A program made the translations under genes and the position numbers. Below are positions 15,485 to 23,231 of a stretch of 37,345 nt of DNA, in pieces (position 1 is the stretch's first letter; the number at the start of each line of letters is the position of its first letter). The DNA lies in the NCBI GenBank assembly GCA_036557525.1, contig DATBHH010000025.1, positions 1-37,345 of the forward strand, written 5' to 3'. The DNA comes from VRUE01 sp036557525 (lineage in GTDB: Bacteria; Actinomycetota; Thermoleophilia; Solirubrobacterales; 70-9). The notes below the pieces were generated by a model that saw only the letters and a list, made by a program, of their open reading frames with translations, was not told the DNA's origin and made no database searches.

Positions 15485-17320
15485 GTGACGACGAGGCACA
15501 TCGCGGCGCTCGCGGTGTGGCTCGTCGTGGTCGGCCTGCTGGTCTTCGGAGCAGGGGCGGCAGCGACGCTCGGGCGTCCGATCTACTGGAGTGCCGGACT
15601 GCTTGGGGGGCTGGCGCTCTTTTCGGCAATTTCATCCCTCTGGTCGGGCTCTGTCGAGCTCAGCGTGATCGAGGCGGACCGGGTTCTCGCCTATCTCGGC
15701 ATCTACCTAGCCGCTTTCCTAATCGTCCAAACCGATCAGAGGCGCGAACGTTTCGCTGAAGGGCTTGCAATCGCCTTCCTCGCGGTCGCGCTCCTGGCCC
15801 TGGGAAGTCGGCTCCTCCCCCATGTCATCGACATCGGCTCGCTCGGGGAAGGGGCGCGCCTCTACTACCCCCTCGAATACTGGAACGCCGACGGCACGAT
15901 GTTCGGGATCGGCGTCACCACCCTGCTCTGGATGAGCCGCAGGGCGGCCTGGGCCCCGCTGCGCTGGCTCTCGGCCGCGGCGATCCCGGCGGTCCTCCTC
16001 GCCCTCTATTTCACCTACTCGCGGGGCGGGCTGCTGGCGCTCCTGGTCTCGGCCGGGATCCTGCTCGCCCTCTCGCGCGACCGGCTCTGGCTGACGGCGA
16101 CCCTGGCGATCGGCGCCCTCGGGGCGCTGCCCGCGATTCTCGCGGTCCAGGCGCGCGACAGCCTCGCCGAAAACCTCGCCGGCCAGGCGGCGGTCGACCA
16201 GGGGGTCACGGTCCTGCTGATCCTCCTCGCCGGGATCGTCCTGGCAGCGGCGCTGTTCGCTGGGCTGCGGGCGCTCGAGCGGCGCGAAGGGGAGCTGACG
16301 GGGAGGGCGGTCGAGCTGTCACGCCATCCGACGGCGCTGAAGGTGGCGGCGGCGGCCGTCGCAGTGATCGCGATCGGGGTCGCGATCGCCGTCGGCGGAC
16401 GCGCCTGGGACCAGTTCAAGAGCTCCGACGTAGCGTTCCCCGAACAGCCGTCGTCACACTTCTCGAACCTCAACGGCGCCGGCCGCAGCGACTTCTGGCG
16501 GGTGGCGATAGACAGCTTCGGCGAAGAGCCCGTAATCGGGACCGGCGCCGGCACCTACCGTTTCGACTGGGACAAGAAGCGGTCGATCTACCTCCCCCTC
16601 CACGATGCCCACTCGCTCTATCTGCAGAGCTTCGCGGAGCTGGGCCTGGTCGGCGGGATCATCGTCCTCGCCCTGGTCGGCGGGGTGCTCTGGTGGGCGT
16701 TCTGCGCCTGGCGCGACGCCCGCGAGGACCGGCGCGAGCTGCACGCGATCGTCCTCGCCGCGCTCGTCGCGATGGCGGTGGCGTTCGCCATCGACTGGTT
16801 CTGGCAGATCCTCGCGATGGGCTCGATCTTCTTCATCTACGCCGCCGTCGCGACCTCAGCCCGCTGCGCCCAGGTGGCGCCGGCGGCCGGTCGCCGCCGC
16901 GAGGAAGGCCGGAGCTGGGGCCTGACCGCGGCGGTGCTGGCGGTCGCCTGGATCTCGGCCGTCGCACTCGTCGGTCCGCTCCTGGTCGAACGCGAAATCG
17001 ACCAGAGTCAGGACGCCGCGGCCGCCAACGACCTGCCGAGCGCTGTCGACCACGCCGAACACGCGCGGTCGATCGAGCCGTTCGCCGCCTCCCCCTACGT
17101 CCAGCTCGGCCTGCTGGCCCAACTCGAAGGCGATCACGAAGCCGCGATCTCCCACTTCTCGAACGCGATCGACCGCGAGGAAGACAACTGGCAGTGGTAC
17201 TACCTGCGCTCCACTGCCGAGCGTGAAGCGGGCGATGAAGCCGCCGCCGAGGCCGACCTCGAAAAGGCGCGGGAACTGAACCCGCTGGAGCCGTGCCTGC
17301 GAACGGGGAACTGCGGATGA
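15485..17320 (+). CDS. O-antigen ligase/polymerase-like membrane protein with C-terminal TPR region
   Basis: About 611 aa from GTG 15485, which has an ideal GGAGGAGG 7 nt upstream; TTG 15428 would add a possible extra N-terminal membrane helix (LAPLALIVAVAASGGGYD) and cannot be excluded. Around ten membrane helices, then the periplasm-like loop GAGRSDFWRVAIDSFGEEPVIGTGAGTYRFDW, the signature of the Wzy/WaaL (O-antigen ligase) fold, with DAHSLYLQSFAELGLVG. The last about 110 residues are soluble and TPR-like (ANDLPSAVDHAEHARSIEPFAASPYVQLGLLAQLEGDHEAAISHFSNAIDRE). Family members join or polymerise lipid-linked glycans. In a monoderm the acceptor would be cell wall or protein, which is inference. 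Confidence 0.85.
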   Translation: MTTRHIAALAVWLVVVGLLVFGAGAAATLGRPIYWSAGLLGGLALFSAISSLWSGSVELSVIEADRVLAYLGIYLAAFLIVQTDQRRERFAEGLAIAFLAVALLALGSRLLPHVIDIGSLGEGARLYYPLEYWNADGTMFGIGVTTLLWMSRRAAWAPLRWLSAAAIPAVLLALYFTYSRGGLLALLVSAGILLALSRDRLWLTATLAIGALGALPAILAVQARDSLAENLAGQAAVDQGVTVLLILLAGIVLAAALFAGLRALERREGELTGRAVELSRHPTALKVAAAAVAVIAIGVAIAVGGRAWDQFKSSDVAFPEQPSSHFSNLNGAGRSDFWRVAIDSFGEEPVIGTGAGTYRFDWDKKRSIYLPLHDAHSLYLQSFAELGLVGGIIVLALVGGVLWWAFCAWRDAREDRRELHAIVLAALVAMAVAFAIDWFWQILAMGSIFFIYAAVATSARCAQVAPAAGRRREEGRSWGLTAAVLAVAWISAVALVGPLLVEREIDQSQDAAAANDLPSAVDHAEHARSIEPFAASPYVQLGLLAQLEGDHEAAISHFSNAIDREEDNWQWYYLRSTAEREAGDEAAAEADLEKARELNPLEPCLRTGNCG

Positions 17321-17374
17321 GCGCGGAGCGAGCAAGCGTCATCCTCTGTTTCTGCGGGCAGCGAGCGAAGCGCG
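17319..17374 (+). repeat. Dispersed 56-bp repeat, copy A
   Basis: Intergenic, starting at the stop codon of the ligase-like gene and ending 19 bp before the sugar-transferase start. It matches the reverse complement of 32490-32545: the first 17 bp (GAGCGCGGAGCGAGCAA) and last 17 bp (GCAGCGAGCGAAGCGCG) are identical, with 8 differences in the 22-bp middle. No protein is encoded. Confidence 0.85.
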
Positions 17375-17393
17375 GGGCATTGGGGTGAGGACG

Positions 17394-18881
17394 ATGGCCC
17401 GGAACGCCCATGACGCCGCGAGCCGTGCCCCCGAGGAGGCCCGGAGCCGGCGCGCCGAGAGTCGGACGGACGCCACCGCGAGACTCGGGCCGACCGGGCC
17501 GAGCGGCTCGCGCCGCCGCGGGGCGCTGCTGCGGCGGCTGCTCGCCGTCGGCGACTGGGCGGCGCTGATGGCGGCGCTCTGCGTCGCCACCGCGGCGACC
17601 GCCGAGACCGACGTCGCGACCCTGTTCTGGGCGGTGCTCTTCAGCCCGGTCTGGATCCTGGTCGTCAAGTTCCACGGCCTCTACGACAAGGACCACCGGC
17701 GGATCCGCCACAGCACCCTCGACGAGCTCCCGTCGTTGATCTCGGCGAGCGCGCTCGGGACGATCGCAATCGACGGGCTGCTGGCGCTGAGCCCGGTTGG
17801 GCCGCTGTCGGCGGCGAGCGCGATCATCGTCGGGGTCGGCGCCCTCGCCGGGAGCTTCGCCGCGCGGGCGACCCTGCGCTTCCTCTGGCGCCGTCTGACC
17901 GGGGACTCGCCCGGGCTGATGATCGGCCCGCCGGAGGCCGCCGACCTCGTCGCCCGCCGGCTGTCCACCCATCCCGAGGCCCGGCTGCGCCTGGTCGGTT
18001 ACCTCGCCCCGGCCGACGCCCCGCCGGCGAAGGAGCTGCCGCGGCTCGGCTCGGTCGCCGACATCTCTAAGGTCGCCCGCGAGCACGCGGTCGAGCGCGT
18101 CGTCGTCACCGAGCAGGGAATGAGCGAGCAGGCCGCCGAGGCGCTGATCGAGGAGTGCAAGGCGGAGGGCCTGGGGCTGACCTTCCTGCCTCACCACTTC
18201 GGCCTGCTCGGCCCGGGGATCGAGCTCAATCGCCTCGCCGAGCTGCCGGTCCTCGACTTCCGCTTCTCCGACCCGCCGCGCTCGACGATGGCGATGAAGC
18301 GGGCGATGGACGTCGGCATCTCCGCCGCGTTCCTGGTCCTGCTCTCGCCGCTGCTGCTGGCGAGCGCGGTGGCGATCCTGATCGACACCGGACGGCCGGT
18401 CTTCTTCCGCCAGCGTCGGGCCGGCCTCGAAGGCGAGCCGTTCACGATGCTGAAGTTCCGGACGATGACCGCCGATGCCGAGGAGCGCCTCGGCGAGCTC
18501 GTCGACCTCGAGCGCCTCGAGGAGCCGGCGTTCAAGATCGCCGCCGACCCGCGTGTGACGCGTTCGGGGCGGTTCCTGCGGCGCACCAGCGTCGACGAGC
18601 TGCCGCAGCTGATCAACGTCCTCCGCGGCGACATGTCGCTGGTCGGGCCGCGCCCGGAGGAGGAGGCGGTCGTGGCCCTCTATGACGAGCGCCAGCGGGT
18701 CCGGCTCGCGATCAAGCCCGGGATCACCGGGCCGATGCAGGTCTACGGGCGGGGCGACCTGACCTTCGAGGAGCGGCTGGCGATGGAGCGCGACTACCTC
18801 GACAACCTCTCGATCGCCGGCGACCTGGCGATCCTGCTGCGGACCCCGCGGGCGATCGTCCGCGGCGAAGGCGCCTACTGA
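17394..18881 (+). CDS. Initiating polyprenyl-phosphate sugar-1-phosphate transferase
   Basis: 495 aa from ATG 17394 (upstream GGGTGAGG). Polar N-terminus, then about four membrane helices, a CoA-binding-like cytosolic domain (PGLMIGPPEAADLVARRLSTHPEARLRLVGYLAP), and from about residue 300 the catalytic core of the WbaP/WcaJ/CpsE family: KRAMDVGISAAFLVLLSPLLL, VFFRQRRAGLEGEPFTMLKFRTM, SGRFLRRTSVDELPQLINVLRGDMSLVGPRPEEE and IKPGITGPMQVYGR. It transfers a sugar phosphate from a nucleotide sugar to undecaprenyl phosphate, the committed first step of glycan assembly on the inner leaflet. It is followed after 4 bp by a GT2 gene. Confidence 0.93.
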   Translation: MARNAHDAASRAPEEARSRRAESRTDATARLGPTGPSGSRRRGALLRRLLAVGDWAALMAALCVATAATAETDVATLFWAVLFSPVWILVVKFHGLYDKDHRRIRHSTLDELPSLISASALGTIAIDGLLALSPVGPLSAASAIIVGVGALAGSFAARATLRFLWRRLTGDSPGLMIGPPEAADLVARRLSTHPEARLRLVGYLAPADAPPAKELPRLGSVADISKVAREHAVERVVVTEQGMSEQAAEALIEECKAEGLGLTFLPHHFGLLGPGIELNRLAELPVLDFRFSDPPRSTMAMKRAMDVGISAAFLVLLSPLLLASAVAILIDTGRPVFFRQRRAGLEGEPFTMLKFRTMTADAEERLGELVDLERLEEPAFKIAADPRVTRSGRFLRRTSVDELPQLINVLRGDMSLVGPRPEEEAVVALYDERQRVRLAIKPGITGPMQVYGRGDLTFEERLAMERDYLDNLSIAGDLAILLRTPRAIVRGEGAY

Positions 18882-18885
18882 GTAG

Positions 18886-19749
18886 ATGGACCTCGAGACG
18901 ATCGTCGTCAGCCACGACGCCGAAGCCCTGCTGCGGCGAACGCTGCGCTCGCTCGAGGAGCACCCGGCGAGCGGCGAGACCCGGGTGACCGTGGTCGACA
19001 GCGGCAGCACCGACTCGACCCCCGACATGGTCGAGCGCGAGTTCCCCCGCGTCCGGCTGATCCGCTGCGGAAACATCGGCTTCTCGGCCGCCAACAACCT
19101 CGTCCTCCGCGAGGGAGCCGCCGACGCCGTCCTGCTCCTCAACCCCGACACCGAGGTCTACGCCGGCACCCTCGACGCCGCCCTCGCCAGGCTGCGCTCG
19201 GATCCGCGCGTGGGGATGGTCGGGTGCAAGCTGATGACCGAGACGGGCGAGCTCGACCACGCGGCCAAGCGCTCGTTCCCGACGCCGCTCTCCGCCCTCG
19301 CCCACTTCACCGGGATCGGTCGCCGCGGCGACGCCCCCGCCGCCCTCGCCCAGTACCGCGCCACCCACCTCGCCGAGGACGAGCCGGGTGAGGTCGACGC
19401 GGTCAACGGGGCCTTCATGCTCTGCCGCGGCGAGGCGGTTCGCGACGTCGGCCTGCTCGACGAGGGCTACTGGCTCTACATGGAGGACCTCGACTGGTGC
19501 CGGCGGTTCTGGGAGGCGGGATGGAAGGTCTTCTACGAGCCCGGCGCCGTCGCGCTCCACGTCAAGGGGGGCTCCAGCGGCGGCCGCCGGGCATTCCGCC
19601 AGGAGGTCGCCTTCCACCGCGGCATGGGGCGCTTCTACCGCCGCTTTGAGGCGCCGCGGCACAACCCGCTGCTTAACGCGCTCGTCTACGCCGGGATCGG
19701 CGCCAAACTCGCCGCCAGCCTCGCCGTCACCGCGCTGCGCGGCCGCTAG
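18886..19749 (+). CDS. Glycosyltransferase family 2 (rhamnosyltransferase-like)
   Basis: 287 aa. GT-A fold of GT2: TIVVSHDAEALLRRTLRSL, VTVVDSGSTDSTPDMV, IGFSAANNLVLREG and the metal-binding LLLNPDTEVY, then MVGCKLMTETGELDHAAKRSFPTP and EVDAVNGAFMLCRGEAVRDVGLLDEGYWLYMEDLDWCRRFWEAGW, the pattern of WbbL-like rhamnosyl- and galactofuranosyltransferases. It adds one sugar to the growing lipid-linked chain on the cytosolic face. The ATG is 4 bp after the stop of the initiating transferase, so the two are one operon. A hairpin follows the stop. Confidence 0.9.
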   Translation: MDLETIVVSHDAEALLRRTLRSLEEHPASGETRVTVVDSGSTDSTPDMVEREFPRVRLIRCGNIGFSAANNLVLREGAADAVLLLNPDTEVYAGTLDAALARLRSDPRVGMVGCKLMTETGELDHAAKRSFPTPLSALAHFTGIGRRGDAPAALAQYRATHLAEDEPGEVDAVNGAFMLCRGEAVRDVGLLDEGYWLYMEDLDWCRRFWEAGWKVFYEPGAVALHVKGGSSGGRRAFRQEVAFHRGMGRFYRRFEAPRHNPLLNALVYAGIGAKLAASLAVTALRGR

Positions 19750-19764
19750 TGCGCCTCGACCTAT

Positions 19765-19809
19765 GGATGTCGCAGTTGTTTCCGCGGGGTGCGAATAACT
19801 GCGACATCC
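19765..19809. terminator. Long hairpin between convergent genes
   Basis: GGATGTCGCAGTT (19765-19777) and AACTGCGACATCC (19797-19809) form a perfect 13-bp stem with a 19-nt loop that can extend by a few imperfect pairs. It lies 15 bp after the stop of the GT2 gene and 66 bp before the stop of the convergent methyltransferase gene. A terminator role is inferred from position; a palindromic mobile-element remnant is the alternative. Confidence 0.55.
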
Positions 19810-19875
19810 GACCGAGTCAGACGCTCGCCAGTCCGACTTTGACCACACCTGAGTGGGGCCGGTCGGAAGCCCAGA

Positions 19876-20694
19876 TCAGGCGCGGCGGGCAATGACCATG
19901 TCCTGGTAGCTGGCGGCACCGGGCTCGTTCGCCCACCCGCCGAAGTGAATCGGCTCCCGGATCGCGAGCCCGGCTTCGTCGAGCATCGAGCGGACCGCGT
20001 CGACGTCGAAGGCGATCGCCTCCTCGGGCTGGTGGGGGTCGGTGGTCGCGCCCCCCTCGACGCGATGGATGAACGACAGGGCCGCGCTTCCCGCCGCGAT
20101 CTCGGCCTCCGCCCGCGGCGTCAACAGGAAGAAGGTGAGGAGGCAGGCGCCGCCGGGCCTGAGCACCCGGGCGGTCTCGGCGAGGTAGTGACCCACCTCG
20201 CCGCGGACGAGGTGGGTGAAGAGCGATGTCGCGAAGGCGAAGTCGAAGGAGGAGTCGGGATAGGGGAACCTGAACTCGGTCGCCGAGAGCGTCCCGAACG
20301 GGTTGTACTTGGCGTTGTGGATCGGCGCCCAGTCGAACTCGAACTCGGGGTGCCGCGGGGTGATGTTGCGGCGGCACCAGCGGATCATCGCCCTGCCGAC
20401 GTCAAACCCGGCGTAGGACCCGCCCTCGAGGTAACCGGTGAGCGGGATCGCCATCCGGCCGATCCCGCAGCCGATGTCGAGCACCCGGTCACCCGGCTCG
20501 AGGCCGCCGAGCTCGGTGAAGTGGCCGAGGAACTCGCGGCCGGTGGCGAGGAAGTCCCCCTCGCCGACGAACGAGAGGCCGCGTGGCGGGATCGGGTCGC
20601 CGTCGCCGCGGCGGAGGCGGCGGGCGAGGTCGGAAGGGGCGAAGAGGAACCGGCGGGCGAGCGCCTTCGCCAGGTAGACCGCCTTCGCCCTCAC
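19876..20694 (-). CDS. SAM-dependent class I methyltransferase in the rhamnose operon
   Basis: 272 aa from GTG 20694, whose first bases overlap the TGA of rfbC (GTGA); the open frame runs 30 codons further into rfbC but that is not needed. SAM motif I is VLDIGCGIGRMAIPL, followed by YAGFDVGRAMIRWCRRN, FDFAFATSLFTHL and ARVLRPGGACLLTFFLL, all typical of Methyltransf_11/25. The substrate is unknown. Tight coupling to rfbC suggests methylation of rhamnose or of the glycan that contains it, as an O-methyl cap or branch; this is inference from position. Confidence 0.85.
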   Translation of the reverse strand: MRAKAVYLAKALARRFLFAPSDLARRLRRGDGDPIPPRGLSFVGEGDFLATGREFLGHFTELGGLEPGDRVLDIGCGIGRMAIPLTGYLEGGSYAGFDVGRAMIRWCRRNITPRHPEFEFDWAPIHNAKYNPFGTLSATEFRFPYPDSSFDFAFATSLFTHLVRGEVGHYLAETARVLRPGGACLLTFFLLTPRAEAEIAAGSAALSFIHRVEGGATTDPHQPEEAIAFDVDAVRSMLDEAGLAIREPIHFGGWANEPGAASYQDMVIARRA

Positions 20695-21248
20695 CGGTAC
20701 TCGAACGGCAGCTCGTCGCCGGCCTCGGCGAGCCGCGGCGCCGATCTGTCCCGCTCGGAGAGCAGTGGGTCCTCGATGCCCCACTCGACGCCGATGTCGG
20801 GGTCGTCCCAGGCGATGCCCGACTCGGTCGCCGGGTCGTAGAAGCTCGAGAGGAGATAGGTGACGTCGGCGACCTCGCTCAGCACCACGAAGCCATGGCC
20901 GAAGCCGACCGGGACGAAGAGCTGGCGATGACGCTCGTCGTCGAGGACCTGCCCTTCCCAGCGGCCGAAGGTCGGCGAGCCGCGCCGGAGGTCGACGGCG
21001 ACGTCGAGGATCGCCCCGCGCGGGCAGCGGACGAGCTTCGCCTGGCCGGGCTCGGTCTGGAAGTGGAGGCCGCGCAGGGTGCCCTGCGCGGAGCGCGAGT
21101 GGTTGTGCTGGACGAACTCGACGTCGACGCCGAGCTCGGCCCAGGCGCCGCGCCGGTAGGTCTCGACCATGAAGCCGCGGTCGTCTCCGTGGACCTCCGG
21201 CTCGAGCAGCACGACCCCCTCGAGCTCGGTCTCGAGGCGCTCGGGCAT
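20691..21248 (-). CDS. rfbC: dTDP-4-dehydrorhamnose 3,5-epimerase
   Basis: 185 aa from ATG 21248, which overlaps the rfbB stop (ATGA). The cupin family marks are RGFMVETYRRGAWAELGV, FVQHNHSRSAQGTLRGLHFQ with the catalytic His of RGLH, CPRGAILDVAVDLRRGSPTFGRW, PVGFGHGFVVLSEVADVTYLLSSFYDP and WDDPDIGVEW. It epimerises C3 and C5 of dTDP-4-keto-6-deoxyglucose, the third step of dTDP-L-rhamnose synthesis. Length equals that of typical RmlC. Order in the operon is rfbD-rfbB-rfbC-methyltransferase. Confidence 0.95.
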   Translation of the reverse strand: MPERLETELEGVVLLEPEVHGDDRGFMVETYRRGAWAELGVDVEFVQHNHSRSAQGTLRGLHFQTEPGQAKLVRCPRGAILDVAVDLRRGSPTFGRWEGQVLDDERHRQLFVPVGFGHGFVVLSEVADVTYLLSSFYDPATESGIAWDDPDIGVEWGIEDPLLSERDRSAPRLAEAGDELPFEYR

Positions 21249-22231
21249 CAGCCGAGGGCCCTGCCGTACTGCTTCTCGTAGTAGGCGCGGTACTCGCCGG
21301 AGCGAATCGGGGCCCACCACTCCTCGTTATCGCGGTACCAGGCGACGGTCCGCTCGAGGCCCTCGTCGAAGTGGACCTGCGCCTCCCAGCCGAGCTCGTC
21401 GCGGAGCCTGTCGGAGGCGAGCGAGTAGCGGCGGTCGTGGCCGGGACGGTCGGTGACGTGCTCGATCAGCGACTCCTCAGCGCCGGTCAGCTCGATCACC
21501 CGGCGGACGACCTCGATGTTCTCGCACTCGTCGGGACCGCCGACGTTGTAGGCCTCGCCGGGGCGGCCTCCGATCAGCACCGCGTGGATCCCACGGCAGA
21601 AGTCCTCGACGTAGAGCCAGTTGCGGACCTGACGGCCATCCCCGTAGACCGGCAGCGGGTCGCCATGGAGCGCGTTCAGGACCATCAGCGGGATCAGCTT
21701 CTCCGGGTACTGCCGCGGGCCGTAGTTGTTCGAGCCGCGGACGATCGAGGCCTCGATCCCGTAGGTGTGGACGTGGGCGGAGACCAGCAGGTCGCCGGCC
21801 GCCTTCGTCGCCGAGTAGGGCGAGGAGGGGTCGAGGGGGGAGGTCTCGGTGAACGAGCCCGACTCGATCGAGCCGTAGACCTCGTCGGTCGAGACCTGCA
21901 GGTAGCGCCCGACGCCGAGCTCGCGGGCGGCGTCGAGCAGGGTCCCGGTTCCGATCACGTGGGTCCGCGCGAAGGCATCCTGGTCGTCGATCGAGCGGTC
22001 GACGTGGGACTCGGCGGCGAAGTTGACGACCGCGTCGCAGCCCTCCATCGCCTCGCGGACGGCCCTCGGATCCTCGATCCCGCCGACGACGAGATCGGTC
22101 CCCTCGGGCAGGTTCTCGCGCCGGCCCGCGTAGGTGAGCTTGTCGAGCACCCGGACCTCGTGCTCGCCTTCGATCTGCCGCACGTAGGTCGAGCCGATGA
22201 AGCCGGCGGCCCCCGTCACCAGGACCCTCAT
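21248..22231 (-). CDS. rfbB: dTDP-glucose 4,6-dehydratase
   Basis: 327 aa from ATG 22231 (overlapping the rfbD stop as ATGA). Extended SDR: NAD-binding TGAAGFIGS near the N-terminus, VDRSIDDQDAFARTHVIGT, the active-site motif STDEVYG, and the catalytic Tyr-Lys pair in YSATKAAGDLLV, then RGSNNYGPRQYPEKLIPLM and GDGRQVRNWLYVEDFCRGI, all RmlB hallmarks. It converts dTDP-glucose to dTDP-4-keto-6-deoxyglucose with an internal hydride transfer through NAD+. The frame is open further upstream only inside rfbD. Confidence 0.96.
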   Translation of the reverse strand: MRVLVTGAAGFIGSTYVRQIEGEHEVRVLDKLTYAGRRENLPEGTDLVVGGIEDPRAVREAMEGCDAVVNFAAESHVDRSIDDQDAFARTHVIGTGTLLDAARELGVGRYLQVSTDEVYGSIESGSFTETSPLDPSSPYSATKAAGDLLVSAHVHTYGIEASIVRGSNNYGPRQYPEKLIPLMVLNALHGDPLPVYGDGRQVRNWLYVEDFCRGIHAVLIGGRPGEAYNVGGPDECENIEVVRRVIELTGAEESLIEHVTDRPGHDRRYSLASDRLRDELGWEAQVHFDEGLERTVAWYRDNEEWWAPIRSGEYRAYYEKQYGRALG

Positions 22232-23082
22232 GCCGCTTCCTCCCTTGCGGAGGCGCGCTGGGCGATATAGCCGGCGAGACCGTCCTCCCAGGGGGGCAGA
22301 CGGATCGCGTGCTGACGCTGGCTGACGAGCGCCGAGAAGGCGGGGCGCGGCGCCGGCCGGCCGAGCATCTCGGTCGTCGCCGACATCACCTGGCACTCGA
22401 TCTTGGCCTGCTCGAAGATCTCGCGCGCGAACTCGTACCAGGAGCAGGAGCCGTCGGCCGCCATGTGGTGGATCCCGAACTCGACCCCCTCGATCAGGCG
22501 GACGAGGCCGTAGGCGAGGTGCCAGGTGTAGGTCGGGGACCCGACCTGGTCGCGGACGACCAGGACCTCCCCGTGATCGGCGGCGAGGCGCAGCATCGTC
22601 TCGACGAAGTTGGGGCCGCCGATCCCGAACAGCCAGGAGGAGCGGACGATGAAGTGGCGCTTGTTGGCGGCCGCCGTCGCGTCCTCACCCGCCAGCTTGG
22701 TGCGTCCGTAGGCGGACAGCGGCGCCGGCTGGTCGGTCTCGACGTACGGCTCGCCCTTGGCGCCGTCGAAGACGTAGTCGGTGGAGAGGTAGACGACGCT
22801 GGCGCCGTGGGCGCCGGCGGCGACGGCGACGTTGCCGGCCCCATCGCGGTTGATTGCCATCGCCGCCTCCTCCGAGGCCTCGGCGCCGTCGACGTCGGTC
22901 CAGGCGGCGCAGTTGATGACGACGTCGGGCCGCTCGAGGTCGAACTTCTTCTGCAGCGCGGCGGGATCGGTCACGTCGAGCTCGGCGCGGCCGAAGCCGA
23001 CGACGTCGTGACCGGCGTTGCCGGCGGCGAGCATCACGTCGCGGCCCAGCATTCCCGCCGCGCCCGTCACCACCACCTTCAT
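22228..23082 (-). CDS. rfbD: dTDP-4-dehydrorhamnose reductase
   Basis: 284 aa. Rossmann start VVVTGAAGMLGRDVM, VINCAAWTDVDGAE, VVYLSTDYVFDGAKGEPY and the catalytic AYGRTKLAGED (Tyr-x3-Lys), then RSSWLFGIGGPNFVETML and a C-terminal substrate domain. The enzyme reduces the 4-keto group with NADPH or NADH to give dTDP-L-rhamnose, the last step. It is the first gene of the overlapping rfbD-rfbB-rfbC-methyltransferase set, separated from the upstream rfbA by 149 bp that carry three hairpins. Confidence 0.95.
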   Translation of the reverse strand: MKVVVTGAAGMLGRDVMLAAGNAGHDVVGFGRAELDVTDPAALQKKFDLERPDVVINCAAWTDVDGAEASEEAAMAINRDGAGNVAVAAGAHGASVVYLSTDYVFDGAKGEPYVETDQPAPLSAYGRTKLAGEDATAAANKRHFIVRSSWLFGIGGPNFVETMLRLAADHGEVLVVRDQVGSPTYTWHLAYGLVRLIEGVEFGIHHMAADGSCSWYEFAREIFEQAKIECQVMSATTEMLGRPAPRPAFSALVSQRQHAIRLPPWEDGLAGYIAQRASAREEAA

Positions 23083-23146
23083 CAGGCGTTTCCCGTTGCT
23101 GCAACACGCATGAGGCGGACAGGCTAAGTGACTATCGGAAACTTCG

Positions 23147-23227
23147 GCGTGAAACGGCGTTCACGAAGCTTCGCCCCGAGGCGAACCCCACCAAGTTTTA
23201 CATCCATCACATGGAAAACTTGGTGGG
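23147..23227. repeat. Three hairpins in the rfbA-rfbD gap
   Basis: In 81 bp: CGTGAA (23147-23152) with TTCACG (23160-23165); TTCGCC (23170-23175) with GGCGAA (23180-23185); and the strongest, CCCACCAAGTTTT (23187-23199) with AAAACTTGGTGGG (23215-23227), a perfect 13-bp stem with a 15-nt loop, ending 4 bp from the rfbA stop codon. The stem is notably AT-rich for this genome. There is no T-tract on the rfbA transcript strand, so a simple terminator is not shown; attenuation, RNA processing or a palindromic element are possible. Confidence 0.6.
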
Positions 23228-23231
23228 ATTT

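Noticed and set aside
17321..17393. Possible tRNA or small RNA gene in the gap before the sugar transferase
   Set aside because: No cloverleaf can be drawn; the stretch is the dispersed repeat.
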